Shown here: in pieces, positions 53,171 to 62,139 of the stretch | Numbering within the stretch: position 1 is the first letter of the stretch | How the letters are laid out: every line of letters starts with the position of its first letter | Source of the DNA: JACMLX01 sp031374935 | GTDB taxonomy: Bacteria > Gemmatimonadota > Gemmatimonadetes > Gemmatimonadales > Gemmatimonadaceae | Direction: 5' to 3' | NCBI GenBank assembly: GCA_031374935.1 | Contig: JANMHB010000025.1 | Coordinates: 62,001-126,000, forward strand | Length of the DNA stretch: 64,000 nt | Made by a program: the position numbers and the translations under genes | Notes under the pieces: model-generated | The model's database searches: none | The model's input: the letters and a program-made list of their open reading frames with translations, nothing else | What the model was told of the DNA's origin: nothing

Positions 53171-54862
53171 TCACGCGCTCGTCGCTGCGCTGGCGCACCG
53201 TCCGGCGATACGCCCGCTGAAGATGCAGCCGCCAAGGAATGTGCCTTCGAGCGATCGATACCCGTGCATGCCGCCGCCGCCGAAGCCAGCCACCTCTCCA
53301 GCGGCGTACAGGCCGGCGATCGGAGCGCCGTCGGCACCGAGGACACGCGCATGCAGATCCGTCTCCAGACCACCGAGCGATTTTCGCGTCAGGATATTGA
53401 GCTTGACGGCGATCAGCGGGCCGTCGCGCGGGTCGAGGATCGGTGCGGGCGTGGCGATGCGAATGAGTCGTTCGCTGAGAAACCGGCGGGCATCGCGCAT
53501 GATTGCGAGTTGCGGATCCTTGCCGGCCACATTGCGCACCTGCGCGTCGCGCGCGCTGACTTCGCGCTCGACGGTGGCGTAATCCACACGCTCGTCGCCG
53601 ATCGATGCATTCATGCCGTCGACCAACTCGCGCAGTGTACGGCGCACCACGAAATCGGCGCCCTGGTCCATGAACGCCTGCACCGGAGCCTGCACGGCCT
53701 TCCCGATCCGGCGCAAGGTCAGGCGGATGCTCTTGCCGGTGAGGTCCGGATTCTGCTCACTGCCGGAGAGCGCGAATTCGCGCTTGATGATCGCCCGGTT
53801 GAGGAGAAACCAGGTGTACGGGTGGCCGCCGGTCGTGATGTGCTGCAGGGCGCCGAGTGTGTCGGCGCCCGGTATGTTCGGAAACGGCAATCGCTTGCCG
53901 GTGGGATCCAGCCAGAGACTGCTCGGCCCTGGCAGAATCCGGATGCCATGTCGCGGCCAGATGGAGTTCCAGTTCCTGACGCCTTCCGTGTAGTGCCACA
54001 TGCGATCGGGATTGATCAGCCGCGCCCCAGCGCCGCTCACCGATTGCTGCAGCAACCCGTCGACGTGCTCCGGCACACCGGAGAGCAGAAACTCAGGCGC
54101 CGCGCCGAGTCGTTCGGTTGGCCAGTAGCGTCGGACCAGTGCATGATTGCCGCCGATGCCGCCGGAGGTGACGATCACCGCTGCCGCATGCAGCGTGAAG
54201 CTGTGGATGACCAGCCGCGAACTGCTCTCGCCACGCGCCACCGATGTTTCCTCGAGGACGTCTCCGTGCACACCATGCACGATACCATCGGTCATCTCGA
54301 GCCCGCTGACACGATGGCGAAAACGAAACAGGATCCGGCCGGCCTGTGCGTGCGCGCGCACCCGGCGTACGAATGGCTCGAGCACGCCAGGTCCCGTGCC
54401 CCACGTGACATGGAATCGTGGCACACTGTTGCCCGATGCGGTGGCGCCGGCAGCCCCTCGCTCGGCCCAGCCGACCGCGGGAAACCAGCGCATGCCCTGC
54501 GCGTGTAACCATGACCGCTTCTCACCGCCGGCGAAGTCGAGATACGCCTCGGCCCACTGGCGGGGCCAGTGATCCTCGGGCCGGTCGAAGCCGGCCGTAT
54601 TCATCCAGTCGCGGTACGCCAGTGAGTGCGAGTCGCGAATACCCAGGCGCCGCTGTTCCGGAGAGTCCACGAACAGGAGGCCGCCGAGTGACCAGAACGC
54701 CTGACCGCCGAGATTCTGCTCTCCCTCCTGATCGAGCAGCAGCACCCGTCGGCCCGCATCGGCGGCTTCGGCGGCAGCCACGAGGCCGGCGAGTCCGGCA
54801 CCGACGATGATCAGGTCTGCGGAAAGGGTGGGCACAGTCTTTGGGGCGCGGGGCGAATGCAT
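53171..54862 (-). CDS. FAD-dependent dehydrogenase of the fumarate-reductase/KstD fold
   Basis: A 563-residue flavoprotein. An N-terminal dinucleotide-binding motif VGAGLAGLVAAAEAADAG (about residues 21-38) is followed by ARG-like QNLGGQAFWSLGG and, at the C-terminus, IAGLYAAGEVAGFGGGGMHGYRSLEGTFLGGCIFSGRIAG, the FAD-binding second half. The layout is that of the 3-ketosteroid dehydrogenase/fumarate reductase flavoprotein group; many close relatives are simply called FAD-binding dehydrogenases. It has no signal peptide. The substrate is unknown. Confidence 0.92.
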   Translation of the reverse strand: MHSPRAPKTVPTLSADLIIVGAGLAGLVAAAEAADAGRRVLLLDQEGEQNLGGQAFWSLGGLLFVDSPEQRRLGIRDSHSLAYRDWMNTAGFDRPEDHWPRQWAEAYLDFAGGEKRSWLHAQGMRWFPAVGWAERGAAGATASGNSVPRFHVTWGTGPGVLEPFVRRVRAHAQAGRILFRFRHRVSGLEMTDGIVHGVHGDVLEETSVARGESSSRLVIHSFTLHAAAVIVTSGGIGGNHALVRRYWPTERLGAAPEFLLSGVPEHVDGLLQQSVSGAGARLINPDRMWHYTEGVRNWNSIWPRHGIRILPGPSSLWLDPTGKRLPFPNIPGADTLGALQHITTGGHPYTWFLLNRAIIKREFALSGSEQNPDLTGKSIRLTLRRIGKAVQAPVQAFMDQGADFVVRRTLRELVDGMNASIGDERVDYATVEREVSARDAQVRNVAGKDPQLAIMRDARRFLSERLIRIATPAPILDPRDGPLIAVKLNILTRKSLGGLETDLHARVLGADGAPIAGLYAAGEVAGFGGGGMHGYRSLEGTFLGGCIFSGRIAGRCASAATSA

Positions 54863-54932
54863 CGATCACGCCAAGTATACGATCGTGCGCGGAGCAGTGA
54901 CCACCGGCGGCCAACAGCGCCACGCCTGTAGG

Positions 54933-55487
54933 CTACCCGGCCCTGACCGCGGTGTGTTCGCGAAACCAGTCCAGCATCGAATCCCAGAGCGGCACGGCCG
55001 CGGGGCGGAAGTACCCCATGTGTCCGATGGCGCTGCCGACGCGTTGTGGCGGAATATCGACGCCCTGCCAGCCTGCGTTCGCATAGGCGGCCATGAACGC
55101 ATCACGCGACCTGGGTGGCGCCCATCGATCATCGAGTGCGTTGGCGGCGACGATCGGCGTGCGTACGGCCGCGAATCGCGCCGCGAGATGCGACATCGTC
55201 GGGTCGTCGAAGAAGTAGCGCGGATACTGACACCAGTGCCGCCACTACAGGAAGACGTTCAGCGGCAGGTCCTCGCCCAAGCCGAGGAGGCTCCATGGCA
55301 GATACCCCTTCCATCGCGTGAGGGCGGGACCAATGAAGCGCCACATCGCGAGCACTCGCAGACGCTCTGCGCGCGGCATCCAGCCGTGCCATCCGGCGCC
55401 CGTGGCGAAGGTGTTGAACCGTGCGACACGATCGTGGTTCGGCAGCAGCCCGAACGCGTGTCCGCCGAAGGAATGGTGATGGCACCG
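54933..55487 (-). pseudogene. Alpha/beta hydrolase, broken by a nonsense codon and 5' loss
   Basis: On the minus strand one frame reads HSFGGHAFGLLPNHDRV (nucleophile elbow), then FIGPALTRWKGYLPW. It then hits an in-frame TAG (55245-55247) and continues without frame change as WRHWCQYPRYFFDDP to the normal C-terminus (ends 54933, VPLWDSMLDWFREH). Upstream of the elbow the frame has a TGA and the N-terminal third of the domain is missing. Both breaks point to a decayed gene. The 87-residue open piece from 55196 is only its C-terminal part. Confidence 0.75.
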
Positions 55488-55588
55488 TCATCGGGTCTGA
55501 TCGCTCACACATCGGCGCAGTCTGTCTGGCCCTGTCGGTAGAGTCAATCAAGCAGACCCGTTGTGATCGGCTTGGTACCTGACGCCGA

Positions 55589-56041
55589 CTAACCGCAACG
55601 CGTTCGTGTTGGACTCCAGGCGGCGGTGAACCGACGGACGAAACGTGAGCCGTCGCTGAGCCGGACATCAATCGCACCGGCGATGCTGCTGTCGCGCGCA
55701 ACACCGTTCACCACGACGGTGCCGGTCACCGGGCCCGCCCGCGTGTCGCGAGTGGCGTGGTACTCGCCGAATCCATCACTCGAGTCCGTCGAGATGCGGA
55801 AAGTGCGGCCGGCCAGCTCACCAAGCCCGGTCCAGAGACTCACGGCCAGAAACGGTGGGTCGGCCTGCGTGACGCTGATGGGCCTTGCGGAGAGCGTGAT
55901 GCTGACCGCTGGTGCGTCGGTTGGTGCGCAACTGTTCGTCGCGGTCGCGAACTGGAGTTCTGCGGCAGTGCCGGTCAGCGACGTTCCGCACGCGCAGAGC
56001 GTCAGCAGGCAGAAGACCTGACGCAGCATGAGTGTTGCCAT
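55589..56041 (-). CDS. Small lipoprotein-like exported protein
   Basis: A 150-residue protein; starts at 56044, 56041 or 56029 are all possible, and I use 56041. The signal stretch (LRQVFCLLTLCACGTS) carries a lipobox-like Leu-Cys-Ala-Cys. The mature part is beta-rich (VSITLSARPISVTQADPPFLAVSLW, TFRISTDSSDGFGEYHATRD) and ends in a basic tail with Cys. No family is recognised. The frame extends upstream to 56341 without coding character. Confidence 0.6.
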   Translation of the reverse strand: MATLMLRQVFCLLTLCACGTSLTGTAAELQFATATNSCAPTDAPAVSITLSARPISVTQADPPFLAVSLWTGLGELAGRTFRISTDSSDGFGEYHATRDTRAGPVTGTVVVNGVARDSSIAGAIDVRLSDGSRFVRRFTAAWSPTRTRCG

Positions 56042-56425
56042 CATCGATCTCCGGCCGTACGACATCGGGGCACGCTCATGGAACGAGTCTGATCGCATGC
56101 TGCAGCGCCGGCAGGCGTCGAGCAGCGCAATTTGTGATACCGCTCTGTGTGATACCGCGGACGATGGTGCGCGGTCACCCATGCCGACGGCACGACCCCG
56201 GGCGCGCTCCAAACGTGTGCCTGTCGCCGCGGCCCCCATGTTCAGCGACACCCGGAATTCCTGGGGGCGCCTGCGGCCTCTGGCACCACAGACTTTCGGT
56301 GCGTGACGTTCAGCTTGCCAGATGACGGTCGCCAGATTCACTATGGCGTCGTCCTCGGGGTTCCGTGGTGCAGGCGGTGCCGAAACGCGTGAGCGACGGA
56401 ACGATGAACAGGCGCGCCGACTGGC
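56042..56425. other. 384-base gap with a short direct repeat
   Basis: No gene is supported. GTGATACCGC occurs twice, 15 bases apart (56134-56143 and 56149-56158), in what should be the promoter region of the minus-strand lipoprotein gene. It could be a tandem binding site. The rest shows nothing I can name. Confidence 0.4.
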
Positions 56426-56950
56426 TCAAGCGGTGCGCGGCCGCGCGCGTCCACGCTCAGACCTGACGGGCGACGCCGGAGCAGACACCGCAGCCTCACG
56501 CGAGGTGCTGCGCAGCCGCGCTTCCAGCTCCCGCAGCATCTCTTCGAACGTCTGCACATCCGCCGCTGCAAATCCATCCAAGGTGGCATCGGCGTGTTCC
56601 TGCGCACGCGGCGACACACGCTGGAGCAGCTCAATGCCCTTCGGCGTCACCAGCACGCGATAGCTGCGACGATTATCGCCGGGGCGCTGAACGAGCAGCT
56701 CCTTCTCGATCAGCTTCCGGATCAGCACCGAGACCGTGGCACGCTCGAGCAAGAGATACTCGGCCAGTTCGGTCGGTGTCACGCCCAGCGTACCGCCACC
56801 GTTCCAGACGGCAAGCACAGCGCGGAACTGCGCTTGCGTCAGCCCGAACGCATCGAAGTGCTGATTGAAGCCGACCGCCATACGAATTCCGACGCGCATC
56901 AGTGCGAGGCAGATACGAGAGGCCTGGGACGGCTCAGTCGGTGGCGGCAT
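56426..56950 (-). CDS. MarR-family transcriptional regulator
   Basis: A 174-residue winged-helix protein: FGLTQAQFRAVLAVW, GVTPTELAEYLLLERATVSVLIRKLIEKELLVQRPGDNRRSYRVLVTPKGIELL is the MarR recognition helix and wing. An extended C-terminal tail after the dimerisation helix is basic (RGRARPRT). It follows the broken membrane protein gene by nine bases and is divergent from the catabolic operon at 57766. A TTAGT-AC-ACTAA palindrome in the gap is its likely operator, so it probably represses that operon and itself. Confidence 0.92.
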   Translation of the reverse strand: MPPPTEPSQASRICLALMRVGIRMAVGFNQHFDAFGLTQAQFRAVLAVWNGGGTLGVTPTELAEYLLLERATVSVLIRKLIEKELLVQRPGDNRRSYRVLVTPKGIELLQRVSPRAQEHADATLDGFAAADVQTFEEMLRELEARLRSTSREAAVSAPASPVRSERGRARPRTA

Positions 56951-56959
56951 GCATGGATC

Positions 56960-57604
56960 TTAAGCAGTCACCGGCGCGGTGTCCTCGCGATACAGCTGGT
57001 AGAAGAAGTAGGAGATGACCGGGAGGCCGAGCGGTACCGGCCAGAGTTGCGACCACGGCCTGCCGACGCGTACCACGTTCCCCATCAGTGCACTGAGCGT
57101 CCCTGAGGTCGCGGCAATCATCGTGTAACTGTGTTCGTACCGCCATGCAACGCGATGCCATCGACGCGGGAACAGCCAGCGAATGACGTCGTAGGTCACC
57201 ACCGTGCACAATCCGCCCAGGGTCGAAACCACCAGGGTGCTGAAGCCTTCGGGCTGACGCACAAGGATGCCAGCGAGTACCACCGAGGCCGCGATGGCGG
57301 CGATCGTTCAGAGGGCATCGATCAGCGCGGGTCCCGCGTCGCGCGTGCGTCCCGCACGCCAGCCGCCACCCAGCTGGTAGAGCACCAGCAGTGTCAGCAC
57401 CGCGAAGAGCGGCAGAAAGCGAAACACGATCAAGCCAAGCATCGCCGAGAGGCAGACCGCGAGCGTCAGCCACAAGAACATCCGGCCGAGGCGGCGGTGT
57501 GAGTCCGTACCCTTGACGCGGAGGAGCACCGTGACGCCGACGAGGAGCGCAACGCTACCGGCCCCAATGTGGACGACGAGGTTGGTCAGGTGCGTTGGTG
57601 TCAT
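56960..57604 (-). pseudogene. Polytopic membrane protein split by an in-frame TGA
   Basis: Two open pieces lie in the same frame: 57604-57308 (starting MTPTHLTNLVVHIGAGSVALLVG, ending GPALIDAL) and the part from 57307 to 56960, which continues TIAAIAASVVLAGIL ... FYQLYREDT. Only TGA at 57310-57308 separates them. Hydrophobic segments on both sides look like one membrane protein of about 214 residues (DUF2306-like in its first half). A one-base change of TGG (Trp) to TGA would explain it, or a sequencing error. The 3' part could still be translated from an internal start at 57283. Confidence 0.65.
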
Positions 57605-57675
57605 TGCGGCTTCGGACCGAAAGCGGCGCGGAGGTGCAGGCCCTGCCCTGGAGAATGGGCAGGCAACCCATACAT

Positions 57676-57687
57676 TTAGTACACTAA
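57676..57687. promoter_or_regulatory. MarR-type operator TTAGT-AC-ACTAA
   Basis: A perfect palindrome with five-base arms in the divergent gap between the MarR-linked genes and the aminotransferase operon. It resembles known MarR-family half-sites (TTAG...CTAA). The string TACACT inside it could be the -10 of the plus-strand promoter, so bound MarR protein would block transcription. Assignment rests on sequence pattern and position. Confidence 0.6.
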
Positions 57688-57765
57688 CTATTCGTGCTCT
57701 AAGTGTCAAAGACGGGGATGAGCCCTGTGCAGAGTTCGCCAGTGCACCGCTCCTATATTCTGCCG

Positions 57766-59094
57766 ATGCTCCCCCACCAGCCGGAACAGGCGACGGTCCT
57801 GCACAGCTGGACCGTTCAGGCCAACTGGAATGCGCCGACCGTTGTCGGCGGCAAGGGCGCGCACTTCGAAACCAGCGACGGGCAATGGCTGCTCGACTTC
57901 AGCAGCCAGTCGGAGTGCAGCAATCTCGGCCACCAGCACCCGGCCGTCGTGGCCGCCATCAAGGCGCAGGCCGACCGGCTCTGCTACATCGCGAATGCGT
58001 GGGGAGCCGAACCGCGCGCAGCGCTCGCCGAGCTGCTGCTGGAGAAGAGCGGATTCACGGGTGGTCGTGTCTTCTTCACATTGGGTGGCGCCGACGCCAA
58101 CGAACACGCGTTGAAGTTCGCGCGGCAGGCGAGCCGACGCCCGCAGGGTGCGGTCATTGCGCGTGATCGATCGTATCACGGCGCGAGTTATGCGACGATG
58201 GCGCTGTCGGGAGATACGCGAACGCGGCGGCAGGTGGACCCGGCACAGTTTGGTGTGCTGCACGCGCTGCCCCCTTACGCCTATCGATGCCCGTTCGACA
58301 CTTCGGATGCTGAGGAGTGCGGCCTTCAGGCGGCGTCGCACGTCGGCGCGTTGATCGACGGAGCCGGTGCGGATGCGGCGGCGGCCGTGCTGATGGAACC
58401 GGATGCCGGCACCAACGGCATCGTGGCGCCGGACAGTTACTGGCCAGCGCTCCGCGCCCTCACGCGCCGCAAGGGGGTGCTGCTGATCGCGGACGAAGTC
58501 ATGAGCGGCTTCGGGCGATGCGGGGAGTGGTTCGCCTGGCAGCGCTACGGTGAGGCCGGTCGCCCCGATCTGATGACACTCGCCAAGGGTCTCACTGGTG
58601 CGCATGTGCCGCTCGGTGCCGTCGTGCTTTCGGCCGAGGTGGCGGCACGGCTCGAGCATGAGATGCTCTACACCGGCCTGACCTACTGCGGGCATCCGTT
58701 GGCGTGTGCAGCGGGTGTTGCCGCCGTCGAGGCCTACGAGAGCGAACAGCTGATTCTTCGCTCGCGCCGGCTCGGGGGCGAGATGCTTCACGCGGTGCAG
58801 GCGATGCAGCAGCGTCACGCCGTGATCGGCGATGTGCGCGGGGGGCGCGGGCTGTTCGTCGTCATCGAGTTGGTTGCTGATCGCACCAGCCGCGAGCCGA
58901 TTGCCCAATGGCCCGATACGGCGCCCGCATTGAAGGCACTGGTTCGCGAGGGACTGCATGCCGCAGTGTCGTACGCCACGCGTGGCAATCTGCTCATCCT
59001 CGCGCCGCCGCTGGTCATCGAGGAGCGCGATCTGGCACGCGGGCTGGCCGTGCTCGACGGCTTGCTGGCCAAGCACTTTCCTTCTGAAAGCTGA
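57766..59094 (+). CDS. Class III pyridoxal-phosphate aminotransferase
   Basis: About 442 residues from ATG 57766; ATG 57718 and GTG 57703 are in-frame alternatives, and I use 57766 because the conserved sequence begins shortly after it (ATVLHSWTVQANW). Fold type I features: SECSNLGHQHPAVV, LGGADANEHALKFAR, LIADEVMSGFGRCG (PLP-binding Asp) and TLAKGLTGAHVPLGAV with the Schiff-base Lys. Members use omega-amino acids such as beta-alanine, GABA or taurine. First gene of a plus-strand operon with a CoA-transferase and permease, under likely MarR control. Confidence 0.9.
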   Translation: MLPHQPEQATVLHSWTVQANWNAPTVVGGKGAHFETSDGQWLLDFSSQSECSNLGHQHPAVVAAIKAQADRLCYIANAWGAEPRAALAELLLEKSGFTGGRVFFTLGGADANEHALKFARQASRRPQGAVIARDRSYHGASYATMALSGDTRTRRQVDPAQFGVLHALPPYAYRCPFDTSDAEECGLQAASHVGALIDGAGADAAAAVLMEPDAGTNGIVAPDSYWPALRALTRRKGVLLIADEVMSGFGRCGEWFAWQRYGEAGRPDLMTLAKGLTGAHVPLGAVVLSAEVAARLEHEMLYTGLTYCGHPLACAAGVAAVEAYESEQLILRSRRLGGEMLHAVQAMQQRHAVIGDVRGGRGLFVVIELVADRTSREPIAQWPDTAPALKALVREGLHAAVSYATRGNLLILAPPLVIEERDLARGLAVLDGLLAKHFPSES

Positions 59095-59190
59095 CGGCCC
59101 TATGCCACTCGATCTGATGCAAGTCAGAGCACCCGCTGCCGCGAAGTGTGAGCGTGATCCACTCCTTGCCGCCACGCGCAGCCGTATGCC

Positions 59191-60045
59191 ATGACGACGG
59201 AGTTTCTGTCCCTTCGCGACGCGATGGCCACGCATGTGCGCGACGGGATGACTGTCGCACTCGAGGGCTTCACGCACCTGATTCCGTTCGCCGCCGGACA
59301 GGAACTGATTCGGCAGCAGCGTCGTGACCTGACGCTGGTGCGCATGACGCCGGACCTGATCTATGATCAGATGGTCGGTATGGGCTGTGCGAAATCACTT
59401 GTCTTTTCGTGGGGCGGCAATCCCGGCGTCGGTTCGTTGCACCGACTGCGCGATGCGATCGAGCACCAGTGGCCGAACGCGCTCACGATCGACGAGCATA
59501 GCCACGCCGGGATGGCGGTGCGCTACTCGGCTGGGGCCAGCGGGTTGCCATTCGGCATCCTCAAGGGCTACACGGGCACGGGGCTCGCCGTGGAGAATCG
59601 CGCGCATGTCGCGACGATCGCGTGTCCCTTCACCGGCGAGAACCTGACGGCGCTGCCTGCGATCACGCCGGACGTGACGGTCTTGCACGCACAACAGGCT
59701 GATGGCGCCGGGAATGTACTGCTGCGTGGAATCGTTGGCGCAAGCCGCGAGGCGGCAATGGCCGCACGATGCCTCGTCGTCACCGTCGAGGAGGTCGTGG
59801 AGGAGCTGGACGCACCGATGAACGCATTCGTCATTCCCGCCTGGCAGGTTCACGCGATCGCCGAAGTGCCAGGAGGCGCCTACCCGTCCTACGCACTGGG
59901 GTTCTACTCGCGTGACAATGCGTTCTACCAGGCGTGGGACGAAATCGCGCGCTCACGCTCCGATTTTCTTGCGTGGATGGAACGGCACGTGCTCGGCACA
60001 GTCGACCACACGGAATTCCTGTGCAGCGTCGGGGCGGCTGAATGA
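59191..60045 (+). CDS. CoA-transferase subunit A
   Basis: A 284-residue family I CoA-transferase alpha subunit. The N-terminal DGMTVALEGFTHLIPFAAGQELIRQ resembles the glycine-rich entry of the glutaconate/3-oxoadipate group; SWGGNPGVGSLHRLRDA and HAQQADGAGNVLLRG are characteristic. Its stop overlaps the beta subunit start (ATGA at 60042), so the two are coupled. The pair moves CoA from an acyl-CoA donor to a carboxylic acid; the acid is unknown but should be the product of the aminotransferase step. Confidence 0.9.
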   Translation: MTTEFLSLRDAMATHVRDGMTVALEGFTHLIPFAAGQELIRQQRRDLTLVRMTPDLIYDQMVGMGCAKSLVFSWGGNPGVGSLHRLRDAIEHQWPNALTIDEHSHAGMAVRYSAGASGLPFGILKGYTGTGLAVENRAHVATIACPFTGENLTALPAITPDVTVLHAQQADGAGNVLLRGIVGASREAAMAARCLVVTVEEVVEELDAPMNAFVIPAWQVHAIAEVPGGAYPSYALGFYSRDNAFYQAWDEIARSRSDFLAWMERHVLGTVDHTEFLCSVGAAE

Positions 60046-60791
60046 CCGCACCTGCCTGGACGCCAGACGAGATGATGACCGTTGCCGCAGCACGACGACT
60101 TCGCGACGGCGCGGTCTGCTTCGTCGGCATCGGGCTGCCGAGTGCCGCCTGCAACCTCGCGCGCATGACGCACGCGCCGGAACTGGTGCTGATCTACGAG
60201 TCCGGCACGGTTGGTGCCCGCCCAACGGTACTGCCCCTGTCGATCGGTGACGGGGAACTGGCGGAGACTGCACGAAGTGTGATTCCACTGCCCGAAATCT
60301 TCACGCAGTACCTGCAGCGGGGACGGGTCGACATCGGTTTTCTCGGTGCCGCGCAGATCGATCGCTTCGGGAACCTGAACAGCACGGTGATCGGTCCCTA
60401 CGCGCAGCCGACCGTGCGCCTGCCAGGCGCCGGCGGGGCGCCCGAGATTGCGGCGCATGCGCGGGAAGTGCTGGTTGTGATGAAGCAGTCGGCGCGCACC
60501 TTCGTCGAGCAGCTCGATTTCTGCACGACGCCAGCGCGACCGAGTGCACTGATCACGGACCTCGGTGTCTTCGAGCCTGATCCAGCAACGCGCGAACTCT
60601 GTCTGAGTGCGGTATTCGACGGCGTAGCAAAGGAGGACGTTGTTGCCGCCTGTGGCTGGCCGCTACGGATAGCCGATCGCCTCGGCACGATTGCGCCACC
60701 GACGGCGGACGAACTGGAAATTCTGCGCGACCTGCAGGCGCGCACGCGTGATGCACACGCCGCGCGAGTGCGAATCAGGCTACCATTCTGA
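60042..60791 (+). CDS. CoA-transferase subunit B
   Basis: A 249-residue beta subunit. The active-site Glu is in LIYESGTVGARP; VDIGFLGAAQIDRFGNLNSTVIG and PGAGGAPEIAAHAREVLVVM are family hallmarks. It ends in a helical tail with LEILRDLQARTRDAHAARV. Tight overlap with subunit A supports one heteromeric enzyme. Glutaconate-CoA-transferase-like rather than acetoacetate-type because the motif is ESG, not SENG. Confidence 0.9.
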   Translation: MTAPAWTPDEMMTVAAARRLRDGAVCFVGIGLPSAACNLARMTHAPELVLIYESGTVGARPTVLPLSIGDGELAETARSVIPLPEIFTQYLQRGRVDIGFLGAAQIDRFGNLNSTVIGPYAQPTVRLPGAGGAPEIAAHAREVLVVMKQSARTFVEQLDFCTTPARPSALITDLGVFEPDPATRELCLSAVFDGVAKEDVVAACGWPLRIADRLGTIAPPTADELEILRDLQARTRDAHAARVRIRLPF

Positions 60792-60816
60792 TCCAACATC
60801 GCCTGTCATCCAGCCA

Positions 60817-62139
60817 ATGAAGAACCCGCACATCACGACCGAGTTGCCCGGACCGAAGGCTCGCGCGATGATCACCCGCGACGCCGCCGTGGTGTCGCCG
60901 TCGTATCCGCGCGACTACCCGTTCGTGATGTCGCATGGCAAGGGGGCAGAGGTCTGGGATGTGGACGGGAATCGGTTCCTCGACTTTGCGGCGGGCATCG
61001 CCGTCTGTGCCACAGGGCATTCACATCCGCATGTCGTTGCCGCGATCACCGAGGCCGCGAAGGGGTTCCTGCACATCTCCAGTGACTACTGGCACGAGGG
61101 GCAGATCCGACTCGGCGAACGAATCCGCGACCTGAAGCCGATGGGTGATGAACCGGTGATGAGCTTCATGTGCCAGAGCGGCACGGAATCGGTGGAGGGG
61201 GCACTGAAGCTGGCGCGGTACGTGACGGGCCGGTCACGGTTCATCGGCTTTCTCGGTGGGTTTCACGGGCGTACGATGGGGTCCCTCGCGTTCACGTCGA
61301 GCAAATACACGCAGCAACAGGGATTCTTTCCGACCATGCCGGGTGTGACGCATGTGCCGTACCCGAACAACTACCGCCCGATCTTCGCGGGTGATGATCA
61401 GGGGAAGGCGGTGCTCGACTACATCGAGCAGGTGCTGTTTACGCACAATGTGCCGGCGAAAGAGGTGGCGGGTATTCTGGTCGAGCCGATCCAGGGTGAA
61501 GGCGGGTACATCGTGCCACCGGCGGGATTCCTGGCAGGACTGCGCGCGCTTTGCGATCGCCACGGCATCATGCTCATCTTCGACGAAGTGCAGTCGGGCA
61601 TCGGGCGCACGGGGCGGATGTTCGCCGCGCATCATGTTGGTGTCGTGCCGGACATCATGACGCTGGCGAAGGGGCTTGGATCCGGGATGCCGATTGGACT
61701 GGTGGTCGCGAAGAAGACGCACATGGAGCAGTGGAAGCGCGGCGCCCACGGCAATACGTATGGTGGAAATCCGCTCTGCTGCGCGGCCGCAATCGCCACG
61801 CTCGATCTGGTGGAGGGTGGGTTCATGGCGAACGCCGCTGATGTCGGCGAGTACTTCATGCAGCGCCTGCGCGAGTGGCAGTCGCGCACTCCGCAGATCG
61901 GCGAGGTGCGAGGACAGGGGTTGATGATCGGCATGGAGCTGATCGTCGGCAGTGGTGACAAGACGCCGGCGCGGACGCTCTGCGACGACCTGATCACACG
62001 GGCCTATCACAACGGGCTGATACTCCTGTCGTGCGGCGTCAGCACGGTCCGCTTCATGCCGCCGCTCCTGATCACCCGGGGCGACGTCGACGAAGCGATG
62101 ACGATGCTCGAGGCAAGTCTGGCAGAAGTTCTCGCATGA
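60817..62139 (+). CDS. Class III aminotransferase (4-aminobutyrate/ornithine-like)
   Basis: A 440-residue enzyme from ATG 60817. Features: FLDFAAGIAVCATGHSHPHVV, CQSGTESVEGALKLAR, GFHGRTMGSLAFTSSK, LIFDEVQSGIGRTG (PLP Asp) and TLAKGLGSGMPIGLVV with the Schiff-base Lys. It looks like a 4-aminobutyrate or acetylornithine aminotransferase. Two class III aminotransferases in one operon suggest two amino groups, or two related substrates. Its stop overlaps the permease start (ATGA at 62136). Confidence 0.92.
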   Translation: MKNPHITTELPGPKARAMITRDAAVVSPSYPRDYPFVMSHGKGAEVWDVDGNRFLDFAAGIAVCATGHSHPHVVAAITEAAKGFLHISSDYWHEGQIRLGERIRDLKPMGDEPVMSFMCQSGTESVEGALKLARYVTGRSRFIGFLGGFHGRTMGSLAFTSSKYTQQQGFFPTMPGVTHVPYPNNYRPIFAGDDQGKAVLDYIEQVLFTHNVPAKEVAGILVEPIQGEGGYIVPPAGFLAGLRALCDRHGIMLIFDEVQSGIGRTGRMFAAHHVGVVPDIMTLAKGLGSGMPIGLVVAKKTHMEQWKRGAHGNTYGGNPLCCAAAIATLDLVEGGFMANAADVGEYFMQRLREWQSRTPQIGEVRGQGLMIGMELIVGSGDKTPARTLCDDLITRAYHNGLILLSCGVSTVRFMPPLLITRGDVDEAMTMLEASLAEVLA

